From contig NZ_JACSQF010000008.1 in NCBI RefSeq assembly GCF_014836755.1, forward strand, positions 34,761 to 98,760: DNA of 64,000 nt. The letters are read 5' to 3'. This document shows positions 8,150 to 16,892 of the stretch, piece after piece. The stretch's first letter is position 1. Each line of letters opens with the position of its first letter. The DNA comes from Oerskovia merdavium (lineage in GTDB: Bacteria; Actinomycetota; Actinomycetes; Actinomycetales; Cellulomonadaceae). The translations under genes and the position numbers were made by a program. The notes beneath the pieces were generated by a model that was given only the letters and a program-made list of their open reading frames with translations, made no database searches and was not told the origin of the DNA.

Positions 8150-10506
8150 TGACCACATCGACCACGCAGGAGCCGTGCGCCCAGCCGGGCTGCGACGGCT
8201 TCATCGAGGACGGCTACTGCAACGTCTGCGGCTCGCCGGGCGGATCGTCCGCGTCGCCCGTGCCCTCCACGGGGGGTGCCACGGGCACGACGACGTCGCC
8301 CGGCGCGGCAGCGTCGCCGTCGGCCATGCTCGGCACGGGGATCGCCCAGGCCGCACCGAACTACGCCGCCGGTCCCGGACCCGAGGGCGAGGCCGTGTCC
8401 ACGCGCACGGGCCGGACCAGCTCGACCCAGCTCGCGAGCGCCGCGCTGGGCTCGGCCCGCTCGGCCGTCACGGGCACCAAGTCCACGCGCCGTGTCGGCA
8501 CGTCCTCGACGCGTCTGCGCGGGCACCGCCTGGGCGCGGGCCTCACGACCGTCCCCAGCGCCCCCGTCCGCGACCCGCTCCAGGCCATCATGGCCGTGCC
8601 CGAGCTCGCCGAGTCCAAGCGCTTCTGCCCCACGTGCGGCGCCAAGGTGGGCCGCTCGCGCGACGGCGTCCCGGGCCGCACCTCGGGATTCTGCCCCCAG
8701 TGCCGCACCGCGTTCTCGTTCGACCCGCAGCTCTCGCCCGGCGACGTGGTCGGCGGACAGTACGAGGTCGTGGGCTGCCTCGCGCACGGCGGGCTCGGCT
8801 GGATCTACCTGGCGCGCGACCAGAACGTCTCGGGCCGCTGGGTCGTCCTCAAGGGCCTGCTCAACTCGGGAGACCCCGACGCGTTCGCGGCCGCGATCTC
8901 CGAGCGCCAGTTCCTGGCCGAGGTCGAGCACCCGCTCATCGTCGAGATCTACAACTTCGTCATGCACGACGGCGCGGGCTACACCGTCATGGAGTACGTG
9001 GGCGGCAAGTCGCTCAAGGAGATCCTCAAGGACCGCCGCGACGAGAACGGCGGCGTGGTCGCCCCGCTGCCCGTGGACCAGGCGCTCGCGTTCGTGCTCG
9101 AGATCCTGCCGGCGTTCGCCTACCTGCACGACCTGGGCCTGATCTTCTGCGACTTCAAGCCCGACAACATGATCCAGCAGGGCGACGGCGTCAAGCTCAT
9201 CGACCTGGGCGGCGTGCGGCGCCTCGACGACATGACGTCGGCGATCTTCGGGACCGTGGGCTACCAGGCCCCCGAGGTCGCCGAGGTCGGCACCTCGGTC
9301 GCGTCCGACATCTACACGATCGGGCGCACCCTCGCCACGCTCGTGCTCGACTTCCGCGGCAACCAGACGACGTACGTCTCCTCCCTGCCGCCGGTCGCCG
9401 AGACGCCCGTCTTCCAGAAGTACGACTCGTTCTACCGCCTGCTCGCCAAGGCCTGCGCGCTCGACCCGTCCGACCGCTTCGCGACGATCGACGAGATGCG
9501 CGCCCAGCTCATCGGGGTCCTGCGCGAGGTCGTCGCGACCGACCGGGGCCCGGGCAGCGGGGCGCTGCACTCGGCCGCGTCGATGCTCTTCGAGGCCCCG
9601 GTGTCCGACGACGCCGACGCGCCGCTGACCTGGGACGCGCTGCCCGCGCTCAAGGTCGACGAGTCCGACCCCATGGCCAGCTGGCTCGCGGGCGTCAACA
9701 TCGCCGACCCCGCGGCGCGCATGGCCGCGCTGGCCGCGGCCCCCGAGGGCACGGTCGAGGTCCGCCTCGCCTACGCCCGGGCCGCGATCGAGCACCGTCG
9801 CTTCACCGAGGTCGAGAAGACCATCGCCTCGATCCTCGCCGACGACCCGTGGGAGTGGCGGGCCGCGTGGATGGGCGGGCTCGCCGAGCTCGCACGCGGC
9901 GAGGCCGCCGCGGCGCGCGCCTCGTTCAACGCGGTCTACGGCCAGGTGCCCGGCGAGCTCGCGCCCAAGCTCGCGCTCGCCGTCTCGTGCGAGGTCAGCG
10001 GCGAGCCGGACATCGCCGAGTCCCTCTACGTGATCTGTGCCCGCTCGGACGCCAACTACACGGCCCCGGCGGCGTTCGGGCTCGCCCGGATCCGCCAGGC
10101 CCGCGGTGACCTCGACGGCGCGCTGCACGCCCTGGACCTGGTCACCCCGACCCGGAGCTCGTACACCGACGCGCGCATGCGCCGTGCGCGCCTGCTCGCA
10201 GGGTCCGGCCGTGGCCTCCCGGCCCTGGCCGAGGCGCTCGCGAGCGTCGAGTCGGTCGCGATCCCCCAGCGGGAGCGGGTCTCGCTCTCGATCGACGTGC
10301 TGAGCTCGGCGCTCGCGGAGGTCACGACCGCGTCGACGAAGCAGGTCGGCACCGTGCGCATCGGCGGTGTCGAGCCCAAGGAGCCGCCGCTCCGCGACGC
10401 CCTCGAGGGGGCCTACCGCGAGATGGCGACGCTGACCGACGACAAGATCGCGCGCATCGACCTCGTGGACCAGGCCAACGCCGTGCGCCGCTGGACCACG
10501 ACGTGA
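8149..10506 (+). CDS. pknG: Serine/threonine protein kinase PknG
   Basis: A 785-residue soluble kinase with the full PknG layout. An extra N-terminal zinc ribbon (C10, C15, C24, C27) comes first, then a Ser/Thr/Arg-rich linker, the rubredoxin-like ribbon (C160, C163, C182, C185), a kinase domain at about 200-470 and a TPR-like tail to 785. Kinase landmarks are AHGGLGWIYLA, the ATP Lys235 in VVLKGLL, catalytic Asp335 in FCDFKPDN and metal Asp352 in LIDLGG. Known PknGs phosphorylate the FHA protein GarA/OdhI to control 2-oxoglutarate/glutamate flux. Here an FHA protein and a phosphatase lie downstream in the same operon. The first zinc ribbon is not part of the mycobacterial enzyme as I know it. 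AGGAAGG precedes the ATG. Confidence 0.95.
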   Translation: MTTSTTQEPCAQPGCDGFIEDGYCNVCGSPGGSSASPVPSTGGATGTTTSPGAAASPSAMLGTGIAQAAPNYAAGPGPEGEAVSTRTGRTSSTQLASAALGSARSAVTGTKSTRRVGTSSTRLRGHRLGAGLTTVPSAPVRDPLQAIMAVPELAESKRFCPTCGAKVGRSRDGVPGRTSGFCPQCRTAFSFDPQLSPGDVVGGQYEVVGCLAHGGLGWIYLARDQNVSGRWVVLKGLLNSGDPDAFAAAISERQFLAEVEHPLIVEIYNFVMHDGAGYTVMEYVGGKSLKEILKDRRDENGGVVAPLPVDQALAFVLEILPAFAYLHDLGLIFCDFKPDNMIQQGDGVKLIDLGGVRRLDDMTSAIFGTVGYQAPEVAEVGTSVASDIYTIGRTLATLVLDFRGNQTTYVSSLPPVAETPVFQKYDSFYRLLAKACALDPSDRFATIDEMRAQLIGVLREVVATDRGPGSGALHSAASMLFEAPVSDDADAPLTWDALPALKVDESDPMASWLAGVNIADPAARMAALAAAPEGTVEVRLAYARAAIEHRRFTEVEKTIASILADDPWEWRAAWMGGLAELARGEAAAARASFNAVYGQVPGELAPKLALAVSCEVSGEPDIAESLYVICARSDANYTAPAAFGLARIRQARGDLDGALHALDLVTPTRSSYTDARMRRARLLAGSGRGLPALAEALASVESVAIPQRERVSLSIDVLSSALAEVTTASTKQVGTVRIGGVEPKEPPLRDALEGAYREMATLTDDKIARIDLVDQANAVRRWTTT

Positions 10507-11738
10507 GCGCGGAGGACACCGGCGTGCTCGCGCCCTGCGCCACGTGCGGCGAGGTCCCCGCTCCCGGGGCGAGGTTCTGCGAGAACTGCGGCTCCGACGT
10601 CGGGCCGGCGGCGGGCGCCGCGGGCGGGCCGCCCGTCCTGGCGCGCCCTCCCGTGCCCGCGCTGCCCGAGCCTCCTGCCGACCTCAAGCCGACCGATCCC
10701 CCGGTCGACCCGGCGTCCGACCCCGTGCCCCCGCCCCCTCCCGTCGCCACTCACCGCCCCTGCACGAGCTGCGGCGGGACCGTCGCGGACGACGGCTACT
10801 GCGAGCAGTGCGGCGAGAAGGCCCAGGTCGAGCGCGACCACTGGGCCGAGCGACCCGCGCCCTGGGTCGCGGGCGTGTGCGACCGCGGCATCCGCCACGC
10901 GCGCAACGAGGACGCCATGGCGCTCGCCGCGTCGGGCGATCCGGCCACGGCCGGGCGCTTCGCGGCGCTCGTGGTGTGCGACGGGGTCTCGGCCGCGCCG
11001 GACTCGGACGTCGCGAGCCTCGCGGCCGCGCGTGCGGCCCGGGACGTGCTCGCGTCGGGCGGGCCCGACGGCGCCACCCCCGTCACGGGGGACGTCACCG
11101 AGCGCATCCAGGCCTGGCAGGCCCTCATGGTCGCGGCCTCCACGACCGCGAACGACGCCGTGCTGGTCGCGGTGGGCGACAAGGCCGAGCGGGCCGAGCC
11201 GCCGTCGTGCACGTTCGTCGCGGCCGTCGTGGACGGCCCGCTGATCGTCGCGGGGTGGGTCGGCGACTCGCGCGCCTACTGGATCCCCGACACCGGCACG
11301 GCCCGCCAGCTCAGCGTCGACGACTCGTGGGCGCACGAGCTCATGGCCATGGGCACCCCGCGCCACGTGGCCGAGAACTCGCCCCAGGCGCACGCGATCA
11401 CGCGCTGGCTCGGCCCCGACTCGACCGACCCGGCCGCGCGGTGCGCCCCGACGGTCCCGGACTCGTCGGGCTGGCTGCTGGTCTGCTCGGACGGCCTGTG
11501 GAACTACTGCTCAGCGGCCGACGACCTCGCGGACCTCGTGCGCTCGACCGAGGCCTCGACGGGGCGCGAGCCCCGGGCGCTGGCCACCGAGCTCGTGCGC
11601 TGGGCCAACGCCCAGGGCGGCCGCGACAACATCACGGCGACCCTCGCCCGGTTCGAGGCGCTCCCCGCCTCGACCACCTCCGATAACCTGCACACAGACG
11701 CTGTCACGGGCGACGAGCCCGCGACGCGCGCCCTCTGA
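10503..11738 (+). CDS. PP2C-family protein phosphatase with zinc ribbons
   Basis: A 411-residue cytoplasmic phosphatase. Two short zinc ribbons open the protein (CATCGEVPAPGARFCENCG near residue 10 and CTSCGGTVADDGYCEQCG near 86), joined by a Pro-rich linker. The PP2C domain follows, with metal-binding motifs RHARNEDAMAL, VVCDGVS, GWVGDSRAYW, LLVCSDGLWNY and GGRDNITATLARF. It is expected to remove phosphate placed by PknG on Ser/Thr of shared targets. The GTG start overlaps the pknG stop by four bases. A kinase and phosphatase coupled this tightly suggest a reversible switch. Confidence 0.93.
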   Translation: MSAEDTGVLAPCATCGEVPAPGARFCENCGSDVGPAAGAAGGPPVLARPPVPALPEPPADLKPTDPPVDPASDPVPPPPPVATHRPCTSCGGTVADDGYCEQCGEKAQVERDHWAERPAPWVAGVCDRGIRHARNEDAMALAASGDPATAGRFAALVVCDGVSAAPDSDVASLAAARAARDVLASGGPDGATPVTGDVTERIQAWQALMVAASTTANDAVLVAVGDKAERAEPPSCTFVAAVVDGPLIVAGWVGDSRAYWIPDTGTARQLSVDDSWAHELMAMGTPRHVAENSPQAHAITRWLGPDSTDPAARCAPTVPDSSGWLLVCSDGLWNYCSAADDLADLVRSTEASTGREPRALATELVRWANAQGGRDNITATLARFEALPASTTSDNLHTDAVTGDEPATRAL

Positions 11739-11760
11739 TCCACGAAGGAGCCCAGAACCC

Positions 11761-13044
11761 ATGGCCGAGTTCTCCGCCGAGGTCTTCCAGAACGAGTTCC
11801 TGTCCGAGGGCGCCACGGATGTGCACGCCATCGTGACGGTGACCGCCCGAGGGGCAGGTCAGGCCGGTGCCGCGACCTCCGGGGGCGGCGTCGCCGAGAT
11901 CATCATGGTCGACACGTCCGGCTCGATGTCGGGACGCAACATGGAGTCCGCCAAGTACGCGGCGCAGGTCGCGGTCGACCAGATCCTCGACGGGACCTGG
12001 TTCGCGATCGTCGGCGGCAGCCATGTCGCGCAGCGCGCGTTCCCCTATCCCAACGCGCGCGTCGCGATGGTCCAGATGGAGCCTGCGGCGCGTGAGGAGG
12101 CCAAGCGGGCCATCGCGATGATGAGCCCGTCGGGCGGCACCGCGATGAGCACGTGGCTCCAGCTCGCTGCCCAGCTCTTCGACACCGTCCCCCAGGCCGC
12201 GCAGCGCCACGCGATCCTGCTGACGGACGGCAAGAACGAGTCCGAGCCGCGCGAGAACCTGTCGCAGGTCGTGCGCAACGTGACCGGGAAGTTCCAGTGC
12301 GACGCGCGCGGCGTCGGGTCCCGCTGGCAGGTCGACGAGCTGCGCGAGATCTCGACGGCCCTGCTCGGGACGGTCGACCTGATCGCCGACCCGAGCGAGA
12401 TCGCGGCCGACTTCTCCTCGCTCATCCAGAAGTCCATGTCGCGTGGCGTGGCCTCCGCGGACCTGCGCGTGTGGGCCCCGCAGGGCGCGCAGGTGCTGTT
12501 CGTCCGCCAGGTCGCCCCGACGGTCGAGGACCTCACGACGCGCCGCGCCGTGGTCAACCCGCTCACGGGCTCCTACCCCACGGGGTCGTGGGGCGACGAG
12601 TCGCGCGACTACCACGTGGCCGTGCGCGTGGCCTCGAAGCCCGTGGGCTCCGAGCAGCTCGCCGCGCGGGTGCAGCTCGCCGTGAACGGCGAGGTGGTCT
12701 CGTCGGGTCTGGTCAAGGCCAAGTGGTCCGACGACGGTGCGCTCACCACGCGCATCAACCCCGAGGTCGCGCACTACACGGGCCAGGCCGAGCTCGCGTC
12801 CGCGATCCAGGAGGGCCTCGCGGCCAAGGCTGCGGGCGACGAGGCGACGGCCACGGTCAAGCTCGGCCGCGCGGTCCAGCTCGCGGCCGAGACGGGCAAC
12901 GACGAGGCGACCTCGCGCCTGCGCAAGGTCGTGGAGATCGAGAGCGAGGAGCAGGGCACGGTGCGCCTCAAGCGCAACACCGACAAGCTCGACGAGATGG
13001 CCCTCGACACGGCCTCGACCAAGACCACGCGGGTCAAGCGATGA
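11761..13044 (+). CDS. von Willebrand factor A (vWA) domain protein
   Basis: A 427-residue protein without signal peptide. A vWA domain spans about 45-215 with an intact metal-ion-dependent adhesion site: D51-x-S53-x-S55 in MVDTSGSMSG, T127 in SGGTAMS and D156 in LLTDGKNE. A beta-rich middle follows, then a charged helical C terminus after about residue 340. The architecture resembles TerY-like and other cytoplasmic vWA proteins that partner with AAA+ ATPases. An AAGGAG ribosome site lies upstream in a 22-base gap, the widest gap within this operon. The stop overlaps the FHA gene start by four bases. Confidence 0.9.
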   Translation: MAEFSAEVFQNEFLSEGATDVHAIVTVTARGAGQAGAATSGGGVAEIIMVDTSGSMSGRNMESAKYAAQVAVDQILDGTWFAIVGGSHVAQRAFPYPNARVAMVQMEPAAREEAKRAIAMMSPSGGTAMSTWLQLAAQLFDTVPQAAQRHAILLTDGKNESEPRENLSQVVRNVTGKFQCDARGVGSRWQVDELREISTALLGTVDLIADPSEIAADFSSLIQKSMSRGVASADLRVWAPQGAQVLFVRQVAPTVEDLTTRRAVVNPLTGSYPTGSWGDESRDYHVAVRVASKPVGSEQLAARVQLAVNGEVVSSGLVKAKWSDDGALTTRINPEVAHYTGQAELASAIQEGLAAKAAGDEATATVKLGRAVQLAAETGNDEATSRLRKVVEIESEEQGTVRLKRNTDKLDEMALDTASTKTTRVKR

Positions 13045-14039
13045 GCGCGATCTGCCCCAACGGGCACGCGTCCGAGTCGACCGACTACTGCGACGTGTGC
13101 GGCGAGCCCATGGGGGCCGCGTCGAGCAGCGCGTCGGGGGCGGTGTCCTCCGGCTCCGCGGGGGCCGGCGCGCCCGCCGCCTGCGAGGGTGCCGGTGGTG
13201 GCGAGCCGATCACGTGCCCGCACTGCTCGTTCCCGGCCGCGGCCGGTGCGCTGTTCTGCGAGAACTGCGGCTACGACTTCACGACGGGCTCGCTGCCCGA
13301 GCCCGCCGGGGCGCCGTCGGCCGCGACCCCCGCGCCGCTCGCTCCCCCGGCGTCCTCGCTCGACCTGGACCCGGTAGCCCCTCCCGCAGGGTCGCCCGCG
13401 GCCGCGCCGTCGCCCGACCCCCTGTCGGCTCCGGCGGCCCTCACGCCGCCCGGGGTCGATCCCGGGGCGGGTGGCCCGTCGACTGCCGCGGTCGCCGCCG
13501 GTGCCCCGGGGACGGGTCCGCTCGTCGCTCCCGGTGCTCCTGCCGACCCGGCCGAGGGCGAGGCGACGTCCGCGCGGACGGGCGCGACGCCGTCGGGCTC
13601 CGGGACGCACCTGCCCACCCCGCCCGTGCCGGGCGAGGACCAGTGGGTCGTCGAGGTGTGGATCGATCCCGACTGGTACCAGGCGCAGAAGGCCGAGGAC
13701 CCGTTGCCCTCGGCCGGGCTGCCGGGGCTCGTGGTGCTGCGCGAGCGCAGCGTGCTCGTGGGACGTCCGTCGGCGTCGCGCAACATCCACCCGCAGATCG
13801 ACTGCGGCGCCGACTCGGGCGTCTCGCGGCGGCACTGCCAGCTCAACACCGACGGGCAGCGCTGGTGGGTCGAGGACCTCCAGTCGTCCAACGGGACGTA
13901 CCTCAGCCCTGCGGGCGGCGAGCTGCCGATCGACCCGATCCCCGCCGGCCAGCGCCGCGAGGTCGCCGACGGCGACCGCATCTACCTCGGTGGGTGGACG
14001 CGGCTCGTGATCCGCAAGGCGATGCCCGGCGAGGTCTGA
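13041..14039 (+). CDS. Zinc-ribbon and FHA-domain protein
   Basis: A 332-residue protein with an N-terminal ribbon (CPNGHASESTDYCDVCG), a second ribbon (CPHCSFPAAAGALFCENCG near 58), a long Pro/Ala linker and a C-terminal FHA domain at about 230-330. FHA landmarks are R242 in VGRPS, S262-R-R-H in GVSRRHC and N284 in SSNGT, the residues that read phosphothreonine. GarA/OdhI, the known PknG targets, are FHA proteins, but this one lacks their obvious N-terminal ETT phosphosite. It could be a PknG target that uses Thr residues of the linker, or a reader that gathers phosphorylated partners. It is the last gene of the operon. Confidence 0.9.
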   Translation: MSAICPNGHASESTDYCDVCGEPMGAASSSASGAVSSGSAGAGAPAACEGAGGGEPITCPHCSFPAAAGALFCENCGYDFTTGSLPEPAGAPSAATPAPLAPPASSLDLDPVAPPAGSPAAAPSPDPLSAPAALTPPGVDPGAGGPSTAAVAAGAPGTGPLVAPGAPADPAEGEATSARTGATPSGSGTHLPTPPVPGEDQWVVEVWIDPDWYQAQKAEDPLPSAGLPGLVVLRERSVLVGRPSASRNIHPQIDCGADSGVSRRHCQLNTDGQRWWVEDLQSSNGTYLSPAGGELPIDPIPAGQRREVADGDRIYLGGWTRLVIRKAMPGEV

Positions 14040-14111
14040 CCCTCGTGGTGTGACGGCGGGCGGCGCGAGGCCCCCGTCGGGCGCGCCCTCCGGCGAGGTC
14101 TGAGATCGGGG

Positions 14112-14163
14112 GGTGTCGTCCGCGCAGCCACCACAATGGTGGTGGCTGCGCGAACAACACACC
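14112..14163. repeat. Dispersed intergenic palindrome, copy B
   Basis: Two arms of about 23 bases (GGTGTCGTCCGCGCAGCC... and ...GGCTGCGCGAACAACACACC) face each other around a 3-4 base centre. The same arm sequence recurs at 16893-16962 and in part at 2-38. The element lies after the FHA gene and could end operon transcription, but there is no T-run. Confidence 0.75.
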
Positions 14164-14268
14164 TGTCCCCGGGCACCGGTCGAGCCGCGGACCGTCAGGA
14201 GATCGCCCCGTCCTGACGCGTGGGGGGACGGCTCGTTCCCCGGTTGCACGCCCCTCCTCGCGGAGTAC

Positions 14269-14282
14269 GCTCAAAAATGAGC
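14269..14282. promoter_or_regulatory. Candidate TetR operator
   Basis: GCTCA-AAAA-TGAGC is a perfect inverted repeat 22 bases ahead of the TetR start codon. It stands out as an A-rich patch in GC-rich DNA, and its spacing suits binding by a TetR dimer. It probably gives autoregulation and control of the downstream ohyA gene. Confidence 0.45.
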
Positions 14283-14304
14283 ACACTCACCAGGAGGTGG
14301 TGTC

Positions 14305-15012
14305 GTGATCGCCACGGCAGCAGCGAACGAGCTCCGCACGACTCCCCCGACCGGGCGCCGCCAGCGTGCGATGCGCGAGAAGGAGAAGCGCATCTTCGAG
14401 GCGGCCTCGACGCTGTTCGACCAGCGCGACTTCCAGCACGTCGTGACCCAGGAGATCTCCGAGCGTGCCGACGTCGCGGTCGGGACCCTGTTCCGGTACG
14501 CGGCGTCCAAGGGCGAGCTGCTGCTCATGGTCTACAACGAGCACCTCCGCGAGGCTGTCGCGGCCGGCGAGAGAGCGTCGGCCGGGATCGACGATCCGCC
14601 CGACGCCGTGGTCGCGCTCGTCGCACCGATCCTCGTCGAGAGCTCGAAGCACGCGCAGAACGCGGCGGCCTACCAGCGCGAGCTGTTGTTCGGCTCCCCC
14701 GAGGAGAAGTACCGGATCGAGGGACTGGCCCTCGTCGAAGGCCTCGAGGCGCGGATCGCCGAGCGGCTGGTCGCGGCGGCGAGCCCCGCCCTCGGTGCGC
14801 CGGGCACCGCTCCCGGCCCAGCGGTGGAGGTACCCGACGCCGTCGGGCAGGACGCCTCCCGGGTGGCCCGCAGCGTCTTCGCGGTGCTCCACCTGCTGCT
14901 CGCCCAGGCCTCGACCGGCGCGCACGCGAGCCGAGACGCCTCGGTCGAGCTCGACGCGCAGGTGCGCCAGATCGTCCGCGGGTTCCTCGCGACCGTCGCC
15001 CCCGCCCCCTGA
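14305..15012 (+). CDS. TetR-family transcriptional regulator
   Basis: A 235-residue regulator. The helix-turn-helix lies at about 24-70 (IFEAASTLFDQRDFQHV, then ISERADVAVGTLFRYAASKGEL); the rest is a helical ligand-binding and dimer domain. The GTG start has an AGGAGGT site six bases upstream. It is followed after 80 bases by oleate hydratase on the same strand, so a fatty acid or acyl-CoA is a reasonable inducer (inference). It is probably a repressor of the pair through the inverted repeat at 14269-14282. Confidence 0.9.
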   Translation: MIATAAANELRTTPPTGRRQRAMREKEKRIFEAASTLFDQRDFQHVVTQEISERADVAVGTLFRYAASKGELLLMVYNEHLREAVAAGERASAGIDDPPDAVVALVAPILVESSKHAQNAAAYQRELLFGSPEEKYRIEGLALVEGLEARIAERLVAAASPALGAPGTAPGPAVEVPDAVGQDASRVARSVFAVLHLLLAQASTGAHASRDASVELDAQVRQIVRGFLATVAPAP

Positions 15013-15092
15013 CGTCCGGGCCGAGGGCGGAGATCCCGCCGCGGCCCGTGCTGCACCCACTTCAGAAGATCCGTCGATGAAGGGAATGGCAC

Positions 15093-16862
15093 ATGTTCTA
15101 CAGCAGCGGCAACTACGAGGCGTTCGCGCGACCGCGCAAGCCCGAGGGAGCGGAGAGGAAGTCGGCCTGGTTCGTCGGCGCCGGCCTCGCGTCCCTGTCC
15201 GGGGCAGCCTTCATGATCCGTGACGGGCAGGTCCCCGGGAGCCAGATCACGATCCTCGAACGCCTCAAGCTGCCGGGCGGCGCCCTCGACGGCATCCGGG
15301 AGCCCAAGAAGGGATTCGTCGTGCGCGGCGGACGCGAGATGGAGGACCACATGGAATGTCTGTGGGACCTCTTCCGGTCGGTGCCGTCGATCGAGATCGA
15401 CGGGGCGTCGGTCCTCGACGAGTTCTACTGGCTCAACAAGGACGACCCGAACTTCTCCCTGCAGCGCGTGACCGAGAAGCAGGGGCAGGACGCGCACACC
15501 GACGGCCTCTTCACGCTCAACGACAAGGCCCAGAAGGACCTCGTCAAGCTCTTCCTCGCGACCCGCGAGGAGATGGAGGGCAAGCGGATCAACGAGGTCC
15601 TGGGCAAGGACTTCCTCGCGAGCAACTTCTGGCTCTACTGGCGCACCATGTTCGCGTTCGAGGAGTGGCACAGCGCCCTGGAGATGAAGCTGTACCTGCA
15701 CCGGTTCGTGCACCACGTCGGCGGCCTGCCCGACTTCAGCGCCCTGAAGTTCACCAAGTACAACCAGTACGAGTCGCTCGTGCTGCCGCTCACCCGCTGG
15801 CTCATCGACCAGGGCGTGACGTTCCACTTCCAGACCGAGGTCACGGACATCGACTTCGACATCACGCCCGAGCGCAAGCTCGCGACGCGGATCCACTGGA
15901 TCAAGGACGGCGAGGAGGGCGGCGTCGACCTGGGCGAGGACGACCTGGTGCTCACCACGATCGGCTCGCTCACCGAGAACTCCGACGACGGTGACCACCA
16001 CACCGCCGCGAAGCTCGACGAGGGCCCGGCCCCGGCCTGGGACCTGTGGAAGAACATCGCCCGGCGCGACCCGTCGTTCGGGCGCCCCGAGGTGTTCTGC
16101 ACCAACATCCCCGAGAGCAAGTGGGAGTCGGCCACCGTCACCACGCTCGACGCCCGCATCCCGGAGTACATCCAGAAGATCGCCAAGCGCGACCCGTTCA
16201 GCGGCGGCGTCGTGACGGGTGGGATCGTGACCGTGCGCGACTCGGCCTGGCTCATGAGCTGGACGGTCAACCGGCAGCCGCACTTCAAGCAGCAGCCCGA
16301 GGACCAGATCGTTGCCTGGGTCTACTCGCTGTTCGTCGACACCCCCGGGGACTTCGTCAAGAAGCCCATGCAGGAGTGCACGGGCGAGGAGATCACGCAG
16401 GAGTGGCTCTACCACCTGGGCGTTCCCGTCGAGGAGATCCCCGAGCTCGCGGCGACGGGTGCCATGACGGTGCCCGTCATGATGCCGTACGTGACCTCGT
16501 TCTTCCTGCCCCGCCGGGCAGGCGACCGCCCCGACGTCGTCCCCGAGGGGGCCGTGAACTTCGCGTTCATCGGCCAGTTCGCCGAGACCACGCGCGACAC
16601 GATCTTCACGACCGAGTACTCGGTGCGCACCGGCATGGAGGCGGCCTACCAGCTCCTCGGGATCGAGCGGGGCGTGCCCGAGGTCTTCAACTCGACCTAC
16701 GACGTGCGCAAGCTGCTCGCCGCGACCACGCGCCTGCGCGACGGCGAGGAGCTGCACATCCCCGGCCCCGGCATCCTGCGCAACCGCCTGCTGCGCAGGA
16801 TCGACGCGACCGAGATCGGAGAGCTGCTCAGCGAGTTCGGGCTGCTGCACGAGAAGAAGTAG
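15093..16862 (+). CDS. ohyA: Oleate hydratase (FAD-dependent)
   Basis: A 589-residue enzyme of the myosin-cross-reactive-antigen family, which adds water across the C9-C10 double bond of oleate to give 10-hydroxystearate. The FAD-binding turn WFVGAGLASLSGAAFM is at about 26, and the conserved GGREMEDHMECLWDLF, NPxKYNQYESL-like (KYNQYESLVLPL) and FIGQFAETTRDTIFTTEYSVRT segments are all present. Length is normal for the family. AAGGGA precedes the ATG. In other bacteria the enzyme detoxifies unsaturated fatty acids; pairing with TetR suggests induction by them. The reaction at C10 of oleate is also where TmsB (37127-38401) methylates. Confidence 0.95.
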   Translation: MFYSSGNYEAFARPRKPEGAERKSAWFVGAGLASLSGAAFMIRDGQVPGSQITILERLKLPGGALDGIREPKKGFVVRGGREMEDHMECLWDLFRSVPSIEIDGASVLDEFYWLNKDDPNFSLQRVTEKQGQDAHTDGLFTLNDKAQKDLVKLFLATREEMEGKRINEVLGKDFLASNFWLYWRTMFAFEEWHSALEMKLYLHRFVHHVGGLPDFSALKFTKYNQYESLVLPLTRWLIDQGVTFHFQTEVTDIDFDITPERKLATRIHWIKDGEEGGVDLGEDDLVLTTIGSLTENSDDGDHHTAAKLDEGPAPAWDLWKNIARRDPSFGRPEVFCTNIPESKWESATVTTLDARIPEYIQKIAKRDPFSGGVVTGGIVTVRDSAWLMSWTVNRQPHFKQQPEDQIVAWVYSLFVDTPGDFVKKPMQECTGEEITQEWLYHLGVPVEEIPELAATGAMTVPVMMPYVTSFFLPRRAGDRPDVVPEGAVNFAFIGQFAETTRDTIFTTEYSVRTGMEAAYQLLGIERGVPEVFNSTYDVRKLLAATTRLRDGEELHIPGPGILRNRLLRRIDATEIGELLSEFGLLHEKK

Positions 16863-16892
16863 GGCGGGTCGTCGCACCGCGTCCGGCTCCCC

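Noticed and set aside
8089-10128. A 679-codon minus-strand open frame opposite pknG
   Set aside because: PknG is unmistakable on the plus strand; the antisense translation has no recognisable domain.
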